Source of the DNA: Uranotaenia lowii
Taxonomy: Eukaryota; Arthropoda; Insecta; Diptera; Culicidae
Assembly: GCF_029784155.1 (NCBI RefSeq)
Contig: NC_073692.1
Span: forward strand, 320,287,726 to 320,351,725
Length of the DNA: 64,000 nucleotides
Direction: 5' to 3'
The first letter of the stretch is position 1. Each line of letters opens with the position of its first letter. Below, in pieces: positions 39,190 to 50,027 of this stretch. The notes beneath the pieces are model-generated. The model searched no databases, had not been told where the DNA came from, and saw only the letters and a list, made by a program, of their open reading frames with translations. Both the position numbers and the translations under genes were made by a program.

Positions 39190-40080
39190 GATTATTGTTA
39201 CCCCGAACATGCTAAATATGTGGCGAAATCGGTTGTTAAAATGACACGATCGCTGCATCTTGGGATGGAATACGGAAGGACGTGTGGCGATCAGGCCAAG
39301 TGATGTGGAGATGACACGACGAGCAAGAAGTCCGATGAGTAAGTAACAAATCACCGTCAACTCGGGCAACATGCAACAATTTTCAACTCCAATGGCTTCT
39401 AAAAATTTTATGTTCACAGTTAATCCTATCGCTTATGCATCAAAAGTTTTAAGGATGATGGGACATCCAATTGGCCTAGTTAGAAAAATTATTGGTTTCT
39501 TTAGTTTTTTAATTTCCTAAAAACATGCGATTTTCTCCCTTCTCAGAAAATGGGGTGACTTGCAACAAACTTTGTTTTTAATGAAAAATCTTATGAACAC
39601 GTATGAAAATTTATAATTTTTAATATATTTGCGATGCCTTAAAAACCATTACTCAGCAAAACACGAATTGCAGTAATTTTTTGGTCTGTAATACTACGAA
39701 AAATTCTACAAGCTGAAATCATAAAAATAAATGTTTGGATGAAAGAAATTTCAATGTTTACAAACTTGTGATGCAAAACATTAATATTCTAGCACATGGA
39801 AACGACATTAACAAGGTGTTTCTTTGATTTGCATTTTGTTGCATCTACCCCAGACACCTAACTGAATTATAAAAATATTTATTTGAAAAAAAATTTGTCA
39901 ATGATCGAAAAATATTTTTACACCAACAGTGTTGATATAGCATTAGGAAACCAGTAAAAAGTTTGTAGGTAATATTATCAAGCCAATCCGTCATACTGGG
40001 TAAAGTTTTTTACGGCATCGATAAATATTAAAATTTGAACATTTATTGCTCGATTTTTCAAATTTTATAAATAAAAAAAA
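39190..40080. mobile_element. inverted relative of the 36093-37045 MITE
   Basis: 39365-40080 matches 36235-37022 in the opposite orientation (blocks around GGCAACATGCAACAATTTTC, ACAGTTAATCCTA, and GTAAAGTTTTTTACGGCATCG). Its far end is replaced by the LINE-B fragment starting about 40088. Confidence 0.7.
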
Positions 40081-40255
40081 ACTCAATCACTGGATCCTGG
40101 TGGGGTGCCCATCCATAAGATCTTGTAAAATTGTATCGAACAACTATTCATCCAGTGATGGAATATGGTAGCTTCTGTTTCCAGTCGGCTGCCAAAACTC
40201 ACCACATCAAACTCGAGCGTATCCAATACCGTTGTCTTCGCATAGCTTTGGGCTG

Positions 40256-41226
40256 ATTGTATCCCATTTACCCGAAAACTTTTGCCCAGAATGAATTTTT
40301 ACCAGAATGACAAATACCCGAAATCAAACCCCAGAATGAACCATTTCCCAGAGAAACATTCCCCAGAATGCACCATTTACCCGAATTTTTTTTCCCAGAA
40401 TGGAACATTTTCCAGAATTTTTTTCCCCAGAATAGAACATTTCCCAGAATGACACAAATCCCAGATTATTTCCTCTTGTATTTATTTTTTTTGTGCTGTT
40501 AAATCTTATGAATTCTTGTGAATTTCATATGATTCGAAATTAAATTTTTAAAAATAATTTTTCAAACGAAACCAGATGTTTGAAAGTTTTCAACTAAAAT
40601 TATTTCAGAAGCGATATTATGTTTTGTGGTTTGGGTACTCAAATTTATTTAATGCCAAACATGGTCTTTTGAAAACAGTTTTGGTATCCGACTCCTCACG
40701 CTGCGCGTTCGAACTTTAAAGAAATATTGTCCTTCACGCTGTCGCGTGGCGGACAGGGCTAAGGGATCACCCCTAGCTTTCACGCAGACCTAGGAAGCCC
40801 CGGCAGACCTAGACCAATGTAATGGGGCCGCCGCTTCCGACGGCGGGTCGGCGGCCACCTCGGTTTTGGGAGCTTCGGCGGCTTTGTGCCGCCTCAGCCC
40901 CTTCATCCTCGTTGGTTGCGGCTTTGCCGCAAAAGAATAAAGGTATGAAACACCTTTTTTTTGTAACAATTTCTTTTTTTTTAATAATTTCTAGTAAGGA
41001 TAAAAGTTTTCAATTTTCTGGGAAATGGTTTTTCTGGCGAAAAAATTTCTGGCAAATGGTTCATTATGGTGAAAAAATTTCTGGGAAGTGATACATTCTG
41101 GCGAAAATTTTTCTGGGGAATGGTTCATCTGGGAAAAAAAATTCTGGGGAATGGTTCTTTCTGGCGATTGAAATTCTGGGGATTTTTCATTCTGGGCAAT
41201 GGTTTTCGGGTAAATGGAGTACAACC
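40256..41226. mobile_element. Mutator-like foldback element with a GC-rich core
   Basis: Inserted in the LINE frame between ALG and CMTSTH, with a 9-10-bp duplication (C)TTTGGGCTG at 40246-40255 and 41227-41236. Ends TTGTAYYCCATTTACCCGAA are inverted. Sub-terminal blocks are built of CCCAGAATGRA..CATTT repeats on the left and their complements on the right. The core (about 40690-40935) is strikingly GC-rich with hairpin-forming CCGCCG/CGGCGG runs. A 9-10-bp duplication fits Mutator-like elements. Confidence 0.78.
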
Positions 41227-41331
41227 CTTTGGGCTGTATGACCTCAACGCACAACCTGAGTCCTGAAGTTTTGGCGGGAATACTCCCTTTGAAAGATCGA
41301 TACAATCTACTATCACTTCGGTTCCTCATTA

Positions 41332-41632
41332 GAGCAAGTTCACTGGTGTTGGGAAAAAGTGGTAGAAATTTTGACATTTTGAAAATTTCACCATGCAAAA
41401 ATGTTTTCAAGATCTTGGGGCGTTGTATTTTTTTACAACACTGTTTCTATTTCAGTCGTATGTGATAGAAATATTGTTATTTTTACATCACAGCATGCAA
41501 AAATACAACACGTGTTGTAAAAAAACTAGAAGGCCACAGATCTTGAAAATGTTTTTGCATGGCAAAATTTTCAAAATATGCCGTAATTGTTAAAATTTCT
41601 ACCACTTTTTCCCAACACCAGTGAACTTGCTC
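41332..41632. mobile_element. 301-bp palindromic MITE with TTA duplication
   Basis: Ends GAGCAAGTTCACTGGTGTTG and the exact inverse. TTA at 41329-41331 and 41633-41635. Removing the element and one TTA restores the LINE frame (LIR-CEVMNP). A 3-bp TTA target fits PIF/Harbinger. Most of the element folds on itself. Confidence 0.85.
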
Positions 41633-43006
41633 TTAGGTGTGAGGTCATGAACCCATTGGTGATCGTTAATTTTGAAAGGTTACTTGAGCAAAATTTTCAA
41701 ACCCGATTTATGTCTATTTACCATGTCCTCATGTCAATGCAGGTAAACCCTTCTTCGTGCTCTCCAACTCGTGTTTTCAGCCCAGACTACGATAATTTTT
41801 CTGTTCAGTTTGATTTGTCTATGCAGCAAGAAATTCGTGGAATCCCGGATCCGTATCGTCCACTTCTGATTCCAAGAATTTTCGAAGCTAAATATAGACA
41901 CGTCGATGCTGATAAAATGTACTTTACTGATGGGTCTCTTATAGAGGAATCAACGGGATTTGAAGTGTTCAACGAAATATCTAGCGCCTCTCAAAGCCTG
42001 CAGTCACCATGTTCTGTTTATGTAGCGAAGTTAGCAGCAATTCATTGGGCTATGGACATATCGCTTCAAGGCCAGTTGGGCACTAGTATATTGTAACGGA
42101 TAGTCGGAGTTCTGTTGAAGCAATCCACTCAATAAAACCGGGAAAGCACTCACCATACTTCTTCGAGAAGATAAGGGATAATTTGAGTGCTTTATCAAAA
42201 CGTCGCTTTACCATCACCTTTGTTTGGGTTTCCTCGCATTGCTCGATAGTGGGCAATGAGCAGGCAGACTCTTTGGCAAAGGTTGTGGCGATGGAAGGCG
42301 ACACGTATCAGCGTGAAATCGCCTTCAACGAATTTTACTTTTTAGTTCGAAGAAACTCTCTTGTCAACTGGGACGAGGATAAGTTGGGTCGGTGGCTCCA
42401 CTCGATTATCCCAAAGGTGAGCCTTAAACCATGGTTTAATAGATTGAACTTGAGTCGGGATATTATTCGTATATTTTCCCGTCTCATGTCCAATCATTAT
42501 TCCTTGGACGCGATACTCTATCGTTTTAATATTGAGCATATTGTTTGGTCGTGCGAGGTCCACCTTGTCGCTAGTACGAACTTCATGGATTCCCTTCGGG
42601 CCCGAGGAAAACCACCCTGTGTTCCAGTGAGAGGTGTGCTGGCCGTGAGAGATTGGACTACATGTTCGAAATATACCTTTTTCTAAAAGCTATTGACCTT
42701 CGTCTATAATTTTTTTATTTTCATATTTCTCTATTTATCTATATTCTTTTCTATTCTAATAAAAAGAGATGAACTAGATTTAGGCACACAATTTTGTTTG
42801 TGGTGTTTAAATAGCTGTGGGAAGCTGGCGATGAAAAGGAAATGTGGGTTAGATTTAAGCACGTAATTGTAAACAAACAAAACGATTTTGGCTCCTTAAA
42901 GCCCTATTGTGTTGTGAGCCTACTTGGTTGAATGATTAAACTGAATCAAAGCAATGGAAAGCTTGAAGGTATGAGCCGTTTCAAATAAAGATGTTACAAA
43001 AAAAAT

Positions 43007-43353
43007 TAAGAAGTTCGTTCAAAAGTTTTAATTATTTGAAAATATATTTTTCTATCCAAAATGGTCTCAATTTCCCATGCAGTAGAAGAAGTACGAGAGA
43101 AAGTACGCAGCCATTGAATCATTTCAAAAGCGCAACAAAATATTTCTGGCAACACTTTAAGGATGGTAAACAAATCAACATAACCTCTGATATGCTGGAT
43201 GCGCCAGTTTCGCACAGCATGATTGCAAACAACGTTACATAAAATTTAAAGCCAAAATACCGGTATAAATAATCAGAAAAGTTCTCAAAGTTTTTAAGTT
43301 ACAAATTAAAAGTATTTAGGTCTCTCACTAACAATGTAACATGTGGTACAAAG
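43007..43353. other. Twinkle upstream region
   Basis: 347 bp between the end of a LINE-B copy and the Twinkle ATG. It must hold the promoter if transcription starts locally. No clear TATA box. Confidence 0.4.
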
Positions 43354-45797
43354 ATGTTCCTGAAACGTTACCTCGCGCATCACAGCATTACAGTCAGCCG
43401 TTATCTGCTGGGGGGAGATAAACTTCGCAATAGTTCATCTGCAACTACGCAATTATCTCCTCCTTTGTTGGGCGGCGGTCATGTTCGGTGGATGTCCAGC
43501 ACTAGTTACGGGGAACCAGAATCCCTCAAACGAGATGACCCATCGGTTCCAGGTATGTTGGGTCAATTTTGTCTAAGGAGTTGAATTCGGTCCCACGCCG
43601 TAAATATCGCAAAAAACCTACCTTTTTTCAAGACTTACGTTTCGAAAATTGTTCAATCAATCTTCAAGGAACTTGACTCGAATGATAAGTTAAAGGGTCT
43701 TTAATAAATATTAATAATAAATTATAATCTATGGACACCCATGGATCTAATGCTATCTATTCCAAAAAAATAAGAATCATGGCTTAATCAATGGACGTTT
43801 CTTTCAAGGCTCCACCTGGTCACTGTACAACATTCGGAAGGTGCTGAAAGCATCGACTGCGGAAACTACTGAGGGGTTCGCTTGCATTCAGACGAGTTGT
43901 CCTGTTTGCCACATCACTCCCGGGGAAAGTCCATCACCAGGAACAGCCATCAAGAGGGAAAACATTTACATCAACAAAACGACTGGCAATTTCACCTGTT
44001 CGGCCTGCCAATATTTAGGAAGGTGGGATCATGTTGAAAAGTTTTTCGTTTCCAGCAGCGGAAAAAGTTATGGCGGCAAAACTATACAGGAAATCCGCAA
44101 ATTGAGGGATGCTTTTTTGGAAGCCAAGAAACAAAACGTGAAGCCAGCAGTAGAATTTCCTTCAGGCTTGGTTGAAGTGGATGAAACTATTGCCCCAAAA
44201 GTTTGTCACAAATTAGGATTAAATGTAAGGAATCTTTGGATAGACATTTCGATTGTATTTTAATCTTAATTAATTTATTCTCAGAATATTCCTCCAGCAA
44301 GCCTTTTGGCTATCTCAGCCAAATGGGATTCCAAAGACGAAAGCTTATATGTGCCTCTAATAGATGTAGAATCAAAAATGGTTGGCTACAAGGTACTCAG
44401 TGTGGGACCCCAGCCCTACGGCAATGGACTGGTCGAAAGAACGGTACCCGAAAACAACTGTTCCGGATTAGTGTATCTGAAATGCTCTACCTCGCACTCA
44501 TTCAACATCGCCAAACCAAATTCCAAAGAACATACAAGCGCCATTCTAGTATTAAGTATCATAGATTTGCTGGCCCTGAGTACGGCAAAAATTAACGGTA
44601 AGCACAGCTTCTGCATTGTTCCATAATAATCATAATAGTGTTTATAATATTCTTTTTTACTTGTGTTCAGCAACTGCCATATGTCTTCCGCATGATCTGA
44701 AAGCCCTTCCCCAACAGTGCCTACCTGGGCTGGAACGCTTCCAAAAACTTACCCTCTGGTTCAATTACGACACGGCTGGGTGGGATACTGCTCGGAATTA
44801 CGCCAAAAAATTGGACGAACGGCGGTGTACCTTTGTAAGACCGACAGACGCTCATCCAACACCAGCAAAGGCGATAAGCCAAGGCCAGGACCTGAAGACA
44901 ATCTTCTCTAAGGCCCAACCGATTCTGCACCAATCGATAACGACTTTTCACTCGCTCAGACAGGATGTTCTGAGTGATTTGCAGAACATTGACAAAGTTC
45001 AGGGGGTCAAGTGGAAGCGCTATCCGACTTTGAACAAACTTCTCAAAGGTCACAGAAAGGGAGAGCTCACTGTACTGACGGGACCAACTGGTTGCGGAAA
45101 AACAACATTTATGTCCGACTACTCTTTGGATCTGGCTCTGCAAGGAGTTTCGACGCTGTGGGGATCATTCGAAATCAGAAACACTCGATTGGCGTCCACC
45201 TTACTGAGACAGATGGCTGGACAACCGTTAGATGTGAACCTTGCGGAATTCGATTATTGGGCTGATGAATTTGAACGGTTACCGCTCTATTTTATGACGT
45301 TCCATGGGCAACAACCGATAAGAGTGGTGATGGAAGCTATTGAACATGCCCAATACGTTCACGATATTCAGCATGTTATTATCGATAATCTGCAGTTTAT
45401 GATGGGCGTTTCCGAGGAAAGTATGAAGCATTTGGATCGGTACTGGAAGCAGGACGCAATCATTGCCTCCTTTAGATCGTTTGCAACCCGCAAAAATTGC
45501 CATGTAACATTAGTGATCCACCCACGCAAAGAGCGGGACACAGACGAACTGACCACGAGTTCAATTTTCGGAGGAGCCAAAGCTTCCCAGGAGGCTGACA
45601 ATGTACTAATCATTCAGGACAAACGGTTGACCTCGGTGCGAGGAAAAAAGTACCTTCAAGTGGCGAAAAATCGTTACAGTGGGGACCTGGGCATAATGCC
45701 TCTCGACTTCGATAAATCTAGTTTAAGCTACGCACAGCAGAAGAGGAAAAAGTCAGAACCCACGCCGGAAGAACTAATCAAACAAAGTGATAATTAA
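43354..45797 (+). CDS. mtDNA-helicase (Twinkle/TWNK): mitochondrial replicative DNA helicase Twinkle
   Basis: Hexameric 5'-3' helicase that opens mtDNA ahead of polymerase gamma in the mitochondrial matrix. CDS join(43354..43552,43809..44224,44285..44597,44671..45797), 684 aa, equal to human Twinkle; all three introns have GT..AG ends and the phases agree. The N terminus is basic and Ser-rich, as expected for a mitochondrial presequence. Cys97/Cys100 and Cys130/Cys133 (CPVC, CSAC) form an intact zinc/Fe-S type site of the primase-like N domain. A degenerate Toprim segment ([10 protein letters not shown], about 338) follows. The RecA-like helicase has Walker [10 protein letters not shown] (about 447) and Walker [10 protein letters not shown] (about 544). 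It converges on CRIPT, with the stops 152 bp apart. Confidence 0.96.
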
Positions 45798-45949
45798 TGA
45801 GGTTGATTCACTTTATTACCATGTATTTACTTTCTTTTGAAGTATGTTATCAAAGTGCATTTTGAAGGTATGGAAAATTAAAATATAGAATGTTACTAAT
45901 TATACGGCTATTCTATCTTAATGCTATACACTTCACATATGAACCGCAA

Positions 45950-46328
45950 TCAAGCAGAAGATTGTCGGTAATTTTTAACATCCATAAGTTTTTTCCCGCA
46001 CATCGCACATATCCCTTTTTTGTACGAACACTGCTGACAGTAGTACGATCCTGCTTGGTGAATTTTCTGTTTACAAATTCTAAAAAAAAATTTAAAAAAA
46101 CCCTTGCAACCACCGAATGACCTCAAACGACAAAACAAAAAGCAAATCTTACCTGCATGGGGCAAACGTTGCCGACATCGGGTTGTACCGGTTTTTCGCT
46201 GCACTGGTGAGGGCTTTGTTTTCGTTGATTTTCCGGCCACCGCCTTCGGTTGTGTTCCGGGCTCCCGCCTTCCACGGATCTGGTGTTATCACTTTGCCCA
46301 ACTTCTTTTCGCACTTTTCACAAACCAT
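45950..46328 (-). CDS. Cript: CRIPT, cysteine-rich PDZ-binding protein
   Basis: Small cysteine-rich protein conserved in eukaryotes, described in vertebrates as a PSD-95 PDZ3 partner. CDS complement(join(45950..46079,46153..46328)), 101 aa, the same length as human CRIPT. The protein starts MVCEKCEKKLGKVITPD, has GGRKINENKALTS, and four CXXC pairs (CEKC, CRIC, CQQC, CAMC) that would bind zinc. The 73-bp intron (GTAAGA..TTTTTTTAG) splits the Arg codon before ICKQ. It ends NYRQSSA, whereas I recall the vertebrate PDZ ligand as QTSV; the final Ala may weaken PDZ binding. The ATG choice gives the exact family start. Only 218 bp separate it from a transposon-like element upstream. Confidence 0.95.
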
Positions 46329-46546
46329 TTTTGATCGTTTCGGGAAAACTGAGAGCGGAAAACACCAAAATAAAAGTAAATTTAAACGATTTTTGAAGAT
46401 TTTTTGTAAAAAAAACTTTCTGTTTACAAACAAAACAGTTTTTAGTTACACACTCTTAGCAGGTTACTTGAAATTTGTGATGAACTCAACTTCTAGCCGA
46501 ACTCAAAATTGAGATGTTATATCCTTTCGAAAGGCAAACATCAAAT
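46329..46546. other. CRIPT upstream region
   Basis: 218 bp between the CRIPT ATG and the terminal repeat of the next element. No clear core-promoter motif. Confidence 0.35.
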
Positions 46547-47870
46547 CTCGCGTGAGCTTTCATTACGTCGAATGAAACAAAATTTGAAAAACTGAGATAT
46601 TCACTAAAAAAGCTTCATTATAACATTATCTACCTATGTGATTGATAAAACAATCAATTTAAACCCTTTTAATATATAAAATTTAAGACTTTCAAAATGA
46701 CGAATGAAACAAAACCTTGATTGCCAATTTCAATGTTGCTTACGTCCCTTCTTCCAAACGGCGAATGTGCAGAGGAAGAAAAACGTAGCACATACGCTAT
46801 GGATTCCATGAGCAAACAAGTGTATACAGGTATATAGAGGTTATCAGAATATCAACCTGGCAATGAATATTATTTCAGATTCTTGTTTTCAAGCGTTCTT
46901 AAATCGATACTCAAGCAGGCTATCGAACGCTGTAAAATAGTGCAGCAAGGAAAAGAAACCGAACAGCAGCAGTAGCAGCAAACATAACAACTAACAGCAA
47001 CAGGCTGATCGGCAGCAGCCTGCTGCTGTTAGTCACCCAATCACCCGATTCACTTAAGCCTCGTCCGCACTCGGCAACTTGAAATGTGATTTCGGTTGAA
47101 GAGACTTGTTTATGTTTACATTTTGGTTGCTGAAAGTCTCCCATACTTGTCGGGAGACTTGAGACATGCATCTTTTCGTCTAGTTCAAAATGTAAACATA
47201 AACAAGTCTAAGCAACCGAAATCGCAGTCCAAGTTGCCTAGTGTGGACTAGGCTTAAGTTAACATTCACTATGCCGAGAAAATTGAAAATTTACTGGTAA
47301 TTGCCTCAGAAACATTTGGGCGTAAGTGCAAGTTGAACGAATCAAAGGACGAATGAGACAAATTTCCCCTCCAGCTGATCGGCAACAGAAAGCTGATCAG
47401 CAGCAGCGAGCTGGTTTGACCGATGGCGCACCCGATTCACACATTTCATTATGCATTTACTCACCAATTTACCGCAACACTAGATATTTCACTTATTAAA
47501 CAGCCACTACGCCGAGAAAATTGAAAATTTCCCATAGTGTTTGCATCAGAAACATTTGGGCGTAAGTGCAAGTTGAACGAATCAAAGGACGAAAGAAAAG
47601 AGACGAATGAAACAAATTTCCCCTCCAAACGACGAATGTGTTCAGACGTATGTTCCTATATGATTAAAAAATAGCTCTAAAAATTGCAAAAAAATAAATT
47701 CATAATGTGGAATATCTAAGACTATTAGTTTCCATGAATATTGCGTATTTTTTGAAGGGTTATCGGCGAAGGAATAAAATTAGGATTTGAAAAATACTCT
47801 GCAAATTTCAGAAGCGTTTTTCTCGATTCGGTGTTTCTGTTTCATTCGACGTAATGAAAGCTCACGCGAG
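46547..47870. mobile_element. 1.3-kb element with perfect 32-bp terminal inverted repeats
   Basis: CTCGCGTGAGCTTTCATTAC and 12 further bases at 46547-46578 are exactly inverted at 47839-47870. AAAT(C) occurs next to both ends, a possible short duplication. A GACGAATGARACAAA-like motif recurs at least six times inside. There is an internal hairpin at 47057-47255 and a direct duplication (about 47275-47365 and 47512-47622). No transposase frame; superfamily not assigned. Confidence 0.7.
47057..47255. repeat. internal hairpin, about 80-bp arms
   Basis: GCCTCGTCCGCACTCGGCAA pairs with TTGCCTAGTGTGGACTAGGC, and GACTTGTTTATGTTTACATT pairs with its complement near 47190-47210. Looks like a small MITE nested in the 46547-47870 element. 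Confidence 0.65.
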
Positions 47871-48367
47871 AAATCAATGACAATTTTTCCGACACGAAAT
47901 GCGATGCGATGCGAGAAGGAGAAAAACGCTCTTTCAATTGCAAAACTCCCAAATGGAATCCCAAAGTTTGAGGATTTTGAGGACGAATAGTTGTTAGTTT
48001 TCTGCACCAATCAAACTAATCCGGAAAAACTGGTGTTGTTTCGTAAGTTTCTCCAAACTCCGAATGGAAAGTTGGTTCCAGCAAACACTTCGATTATTTT
48101 AAAGACAACTGTGGCAGAAATGTGTCATATTTTTATCCATTTATCGCGCTGTACTTTTTGAAGGCTAATTAAATTCTTAAAAAAAAAAAAAAAAAAGATT
48201 GTCTCTTGTCCAATTGGCTGCGTGCTTTTTCTGTTTTCAACCCAAATTTTGTTGTGGGTTTCCGGCTACTTAATTTAAATAACGCAAAACGAGCAAGTGG
48301 AAACTTTTCAATTCGGAATACGACCTTTTGAATTTCGACCAAACAAAAATAAAAATTTTCCAGTTTT
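47871..48367. other. intergenic DNA, ancestral upstream side of the proteasome gene
   Basis: No gene. There is an 18-A run at about 48180-48197. Before the LINE inserted, the part ending at 48378 continued directly into 58821, so it is the original 5' flank of the proteasome beta-5 gene. Confidence 0.55.
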
Positions 48368-48521
48368 AAATTTTGTGACGGTTGAGCCGCCGTAGCGCAC
48401 AGTGGTTACATTTGATTTCTAGTGAAGCGAAAATAAAAACCAAGATCCGAAGCACAAAAAGTGAATTAGTTGCTTTTGTCATCGAAAATACATTGAAGGC
48501 TTAGATTATTGGCAGATTGGA

Positions 48522-50027
48522 ATGAGTGTTGGGGACGGTGCCCCAATAGGGGCACCAATGAGTGGCATTCTTGATAATGGTGAACGGAAAAGAAGGAACG
48601 TGATCCAAGATGGCGGAAAAAGACCGTTGGAAAAATGTCTATACACACACAGTGATAGTGGTCCTTATAAGGTCATTGTAGAAAGGCAAAGAGAAAAAGC
48701 AAAAGAAAAAGAAAACGAAGAAGAAAACGATTCAGAAAGCGAGGTAGAAAATGAAACGGAGAAACCAATTGGAATCAACAAAATTTCAGTAGGATTGATG
48801 TTAAAACAAAATGGCTTTACGAAAGTGATAATGGACATTCGAAAGATTGGTCGCTCAAAAGTACTAGTGTACTTCGAAGAATGGCAGGCAGCAAATAGGC
48901 TGGTGAACTGCCGAAATCTGTCCCTGAAGAATTATGTAGCGTACATACCGAGGGGTTTCGTAACTGTAAAGGGTGTAATAGGTGGCATTCCGGATGACAT
49001 AGACATCACGGAGCTGACAAACGAAATCGAGTCCAGCAAAGACATCGTGGAGATCTTCCGAATGCATCGAATGGTAAATAAGGAAAAGGTCGCAACAAAA
49101 AAGGTAGGTCTAGTATTTCGTTCTAACAAGCTTCCGGATTCGGTCCGAATATATGCGGTAAACATGAGGGTGGAGCCTTATATCAACAGAACAGTTATGT
49201 GTTATGCCTGCTTACGGTATGGCCACATAGCGGACAACTGCAAGGGAAAGAAGAGGTGTATAAATTGCGGAGATGCGGAAGGTAAAGAGCATGACAGCAA
49301 AAATTGTGGTAACATAACCAAATGTGTGCACTGTAAAGAAAACCATAAAGCATCTGACCCTAAGTGCCCTGAACGAGCGAAACAGGCAGCCATTAAAAAG
49401 TTAATGGCATGCCAAAACCTAACCTATCAGGAGGCGAAAGATGAATTCAAGTTGGAGGTTCGAAATGGGTTTGACGTACTTTCCAACATGAGGGAATTCC
49501 CCAGTATATATGAGAGTTTCGCATCAGTGACTGCAAAAAACGGAAACAATGTTTCAAAACAACAAATACAACCCAAAAAGTCAATGGCATCTACAAATAC
49601 ATATGGTGAAAGCAGTAAACAATCCGTTAGGTCAAATGTACAGTACAATCAAAAACCGAAAAAAAATCCCAACAATCTTGAAGAAGCAGGTCACAGTTTC
49701 TCACAAACAAAGAAAAGAAAAACCTCAACGTCACACGAAAACGAGGATACAGAAATTCAGGAGCAAATGCCAGTACAAAAATATTTGGAACTGCGCAAAC
49801 GGTGGGAGGAAAAAATGCAATTATTAGCGAATCAAAAGGAAAATTATAAAACGGTTATGAAGAATTCATTTGATGTTCTTACACAGATGGTAGCAACGAA
49901 CAACGAAGATGGGCGCCTGATGATGACAGAAGTCTTGAAAGAGATGGGTAAACTGTTGGGACACAACGAACAGGGTATCGTGTTTAAATCGCAAAATAAT
50001 GATGGCCTTCAAAATAATACAACATAA
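48522..50027 (+). CDS. LINE ORF1, zinc-knuckle nucleic-acid-binding protein
   Basis: 501 aa. RNA-binding/chaperone component of the LINE ribonucleoprotein (family knowledge). The N-terminal third is acidic and Glu/Lys-rich (about 55-90). A folded RRM-like middle follows (about 95-230), then three CCHC-type knuckles: CYACLRYGHIADNC, CINCGDAEGKEHDSKNC and CVHCKENHKASDPKC at about 227-285. The C-terminal part is Lys/Gln/Asn-rich with a likely coiled segment near 420-450. The ATG lies 143 bp after the LINE start. It overlaps ORF2 by 29 bp in another frame, which suggests termination-reinitiation for ORF2. No nonsense or frameshift is seen. Confidence 0.9.
   Translation: MSVGDGAPIGAPMSGILDNGERKRRNVIQDGGKRPLEKCLYTHSDSGPYKVIVERQREKAKEKENEEENDSESEVENETEKPIGINKISVGLMLKQNGFTKVIMDIRKIGRSKVLVYFEEWQAANRLVNCRNLSLKNYVAYIPRGFVTVKGVIGGIPDDIDITELTNEIESSKDIVEIFRMHRMVNKEKVATKKVGLVFRSNKLPDSVRIYAVNMRVEPYINRTVMCYACLRYGHIADNCKGKKRCINCGDAEGKEHDSKNCGNITKCVHCKENHKASDPKCPERAKQAAIKKLMACQNLTYQEAKDEFKLEVRNGFDVLSNMREFPSIYESFASVTAKNGNNVSKQQIQPKKSMASTNTYGESSKQSVRSNVQYNQKPKKNPNNLEEAGHSFSQTKKRKTSTSHENEDTEIQEQMPVQKYLELRKRWEEKMQLLANQKENYKTVMKNSFDVLTQMVATNNEDGRLMMTEVLKEMGKLLGHNEQGIVFKSQNNDGLQNNTT

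Larger units (their letters stand above)
40088..43006 (+). pseudogene. LINE family B, decayed ORF2 3' half and tail
   Basis: Remains of a non-LTR retrotransposon ORF2 from just after the reverse transcriptase (frame with HPVMEYGSFCF...RIQYRCLRIALG at 40150-40255) through an RNase H domain and an A-tailed 3' end. The RNase H residues are visible: FTDGS near 41930, VTDSRSS near 42090, and SSHCSIVGNEQADSLAK near 42230-42280. The frame shifts near 42092. The 3' end has ATGAGCCGTTTCAAATAAAG at about 42971-42990, then an A-rich tail. Two elements split it (40256-41226 and 41332-41632). Retained RNase H suggests an I/LOA-type LINE. The copy is dead. Confidence 0.85.

Noticed and set aside
40822..41091. 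89-codon frame in the GC-rich core
   Set aside because: It crosses from the GC-rich core into sub-terminal repeats and shows no recognisable domain.
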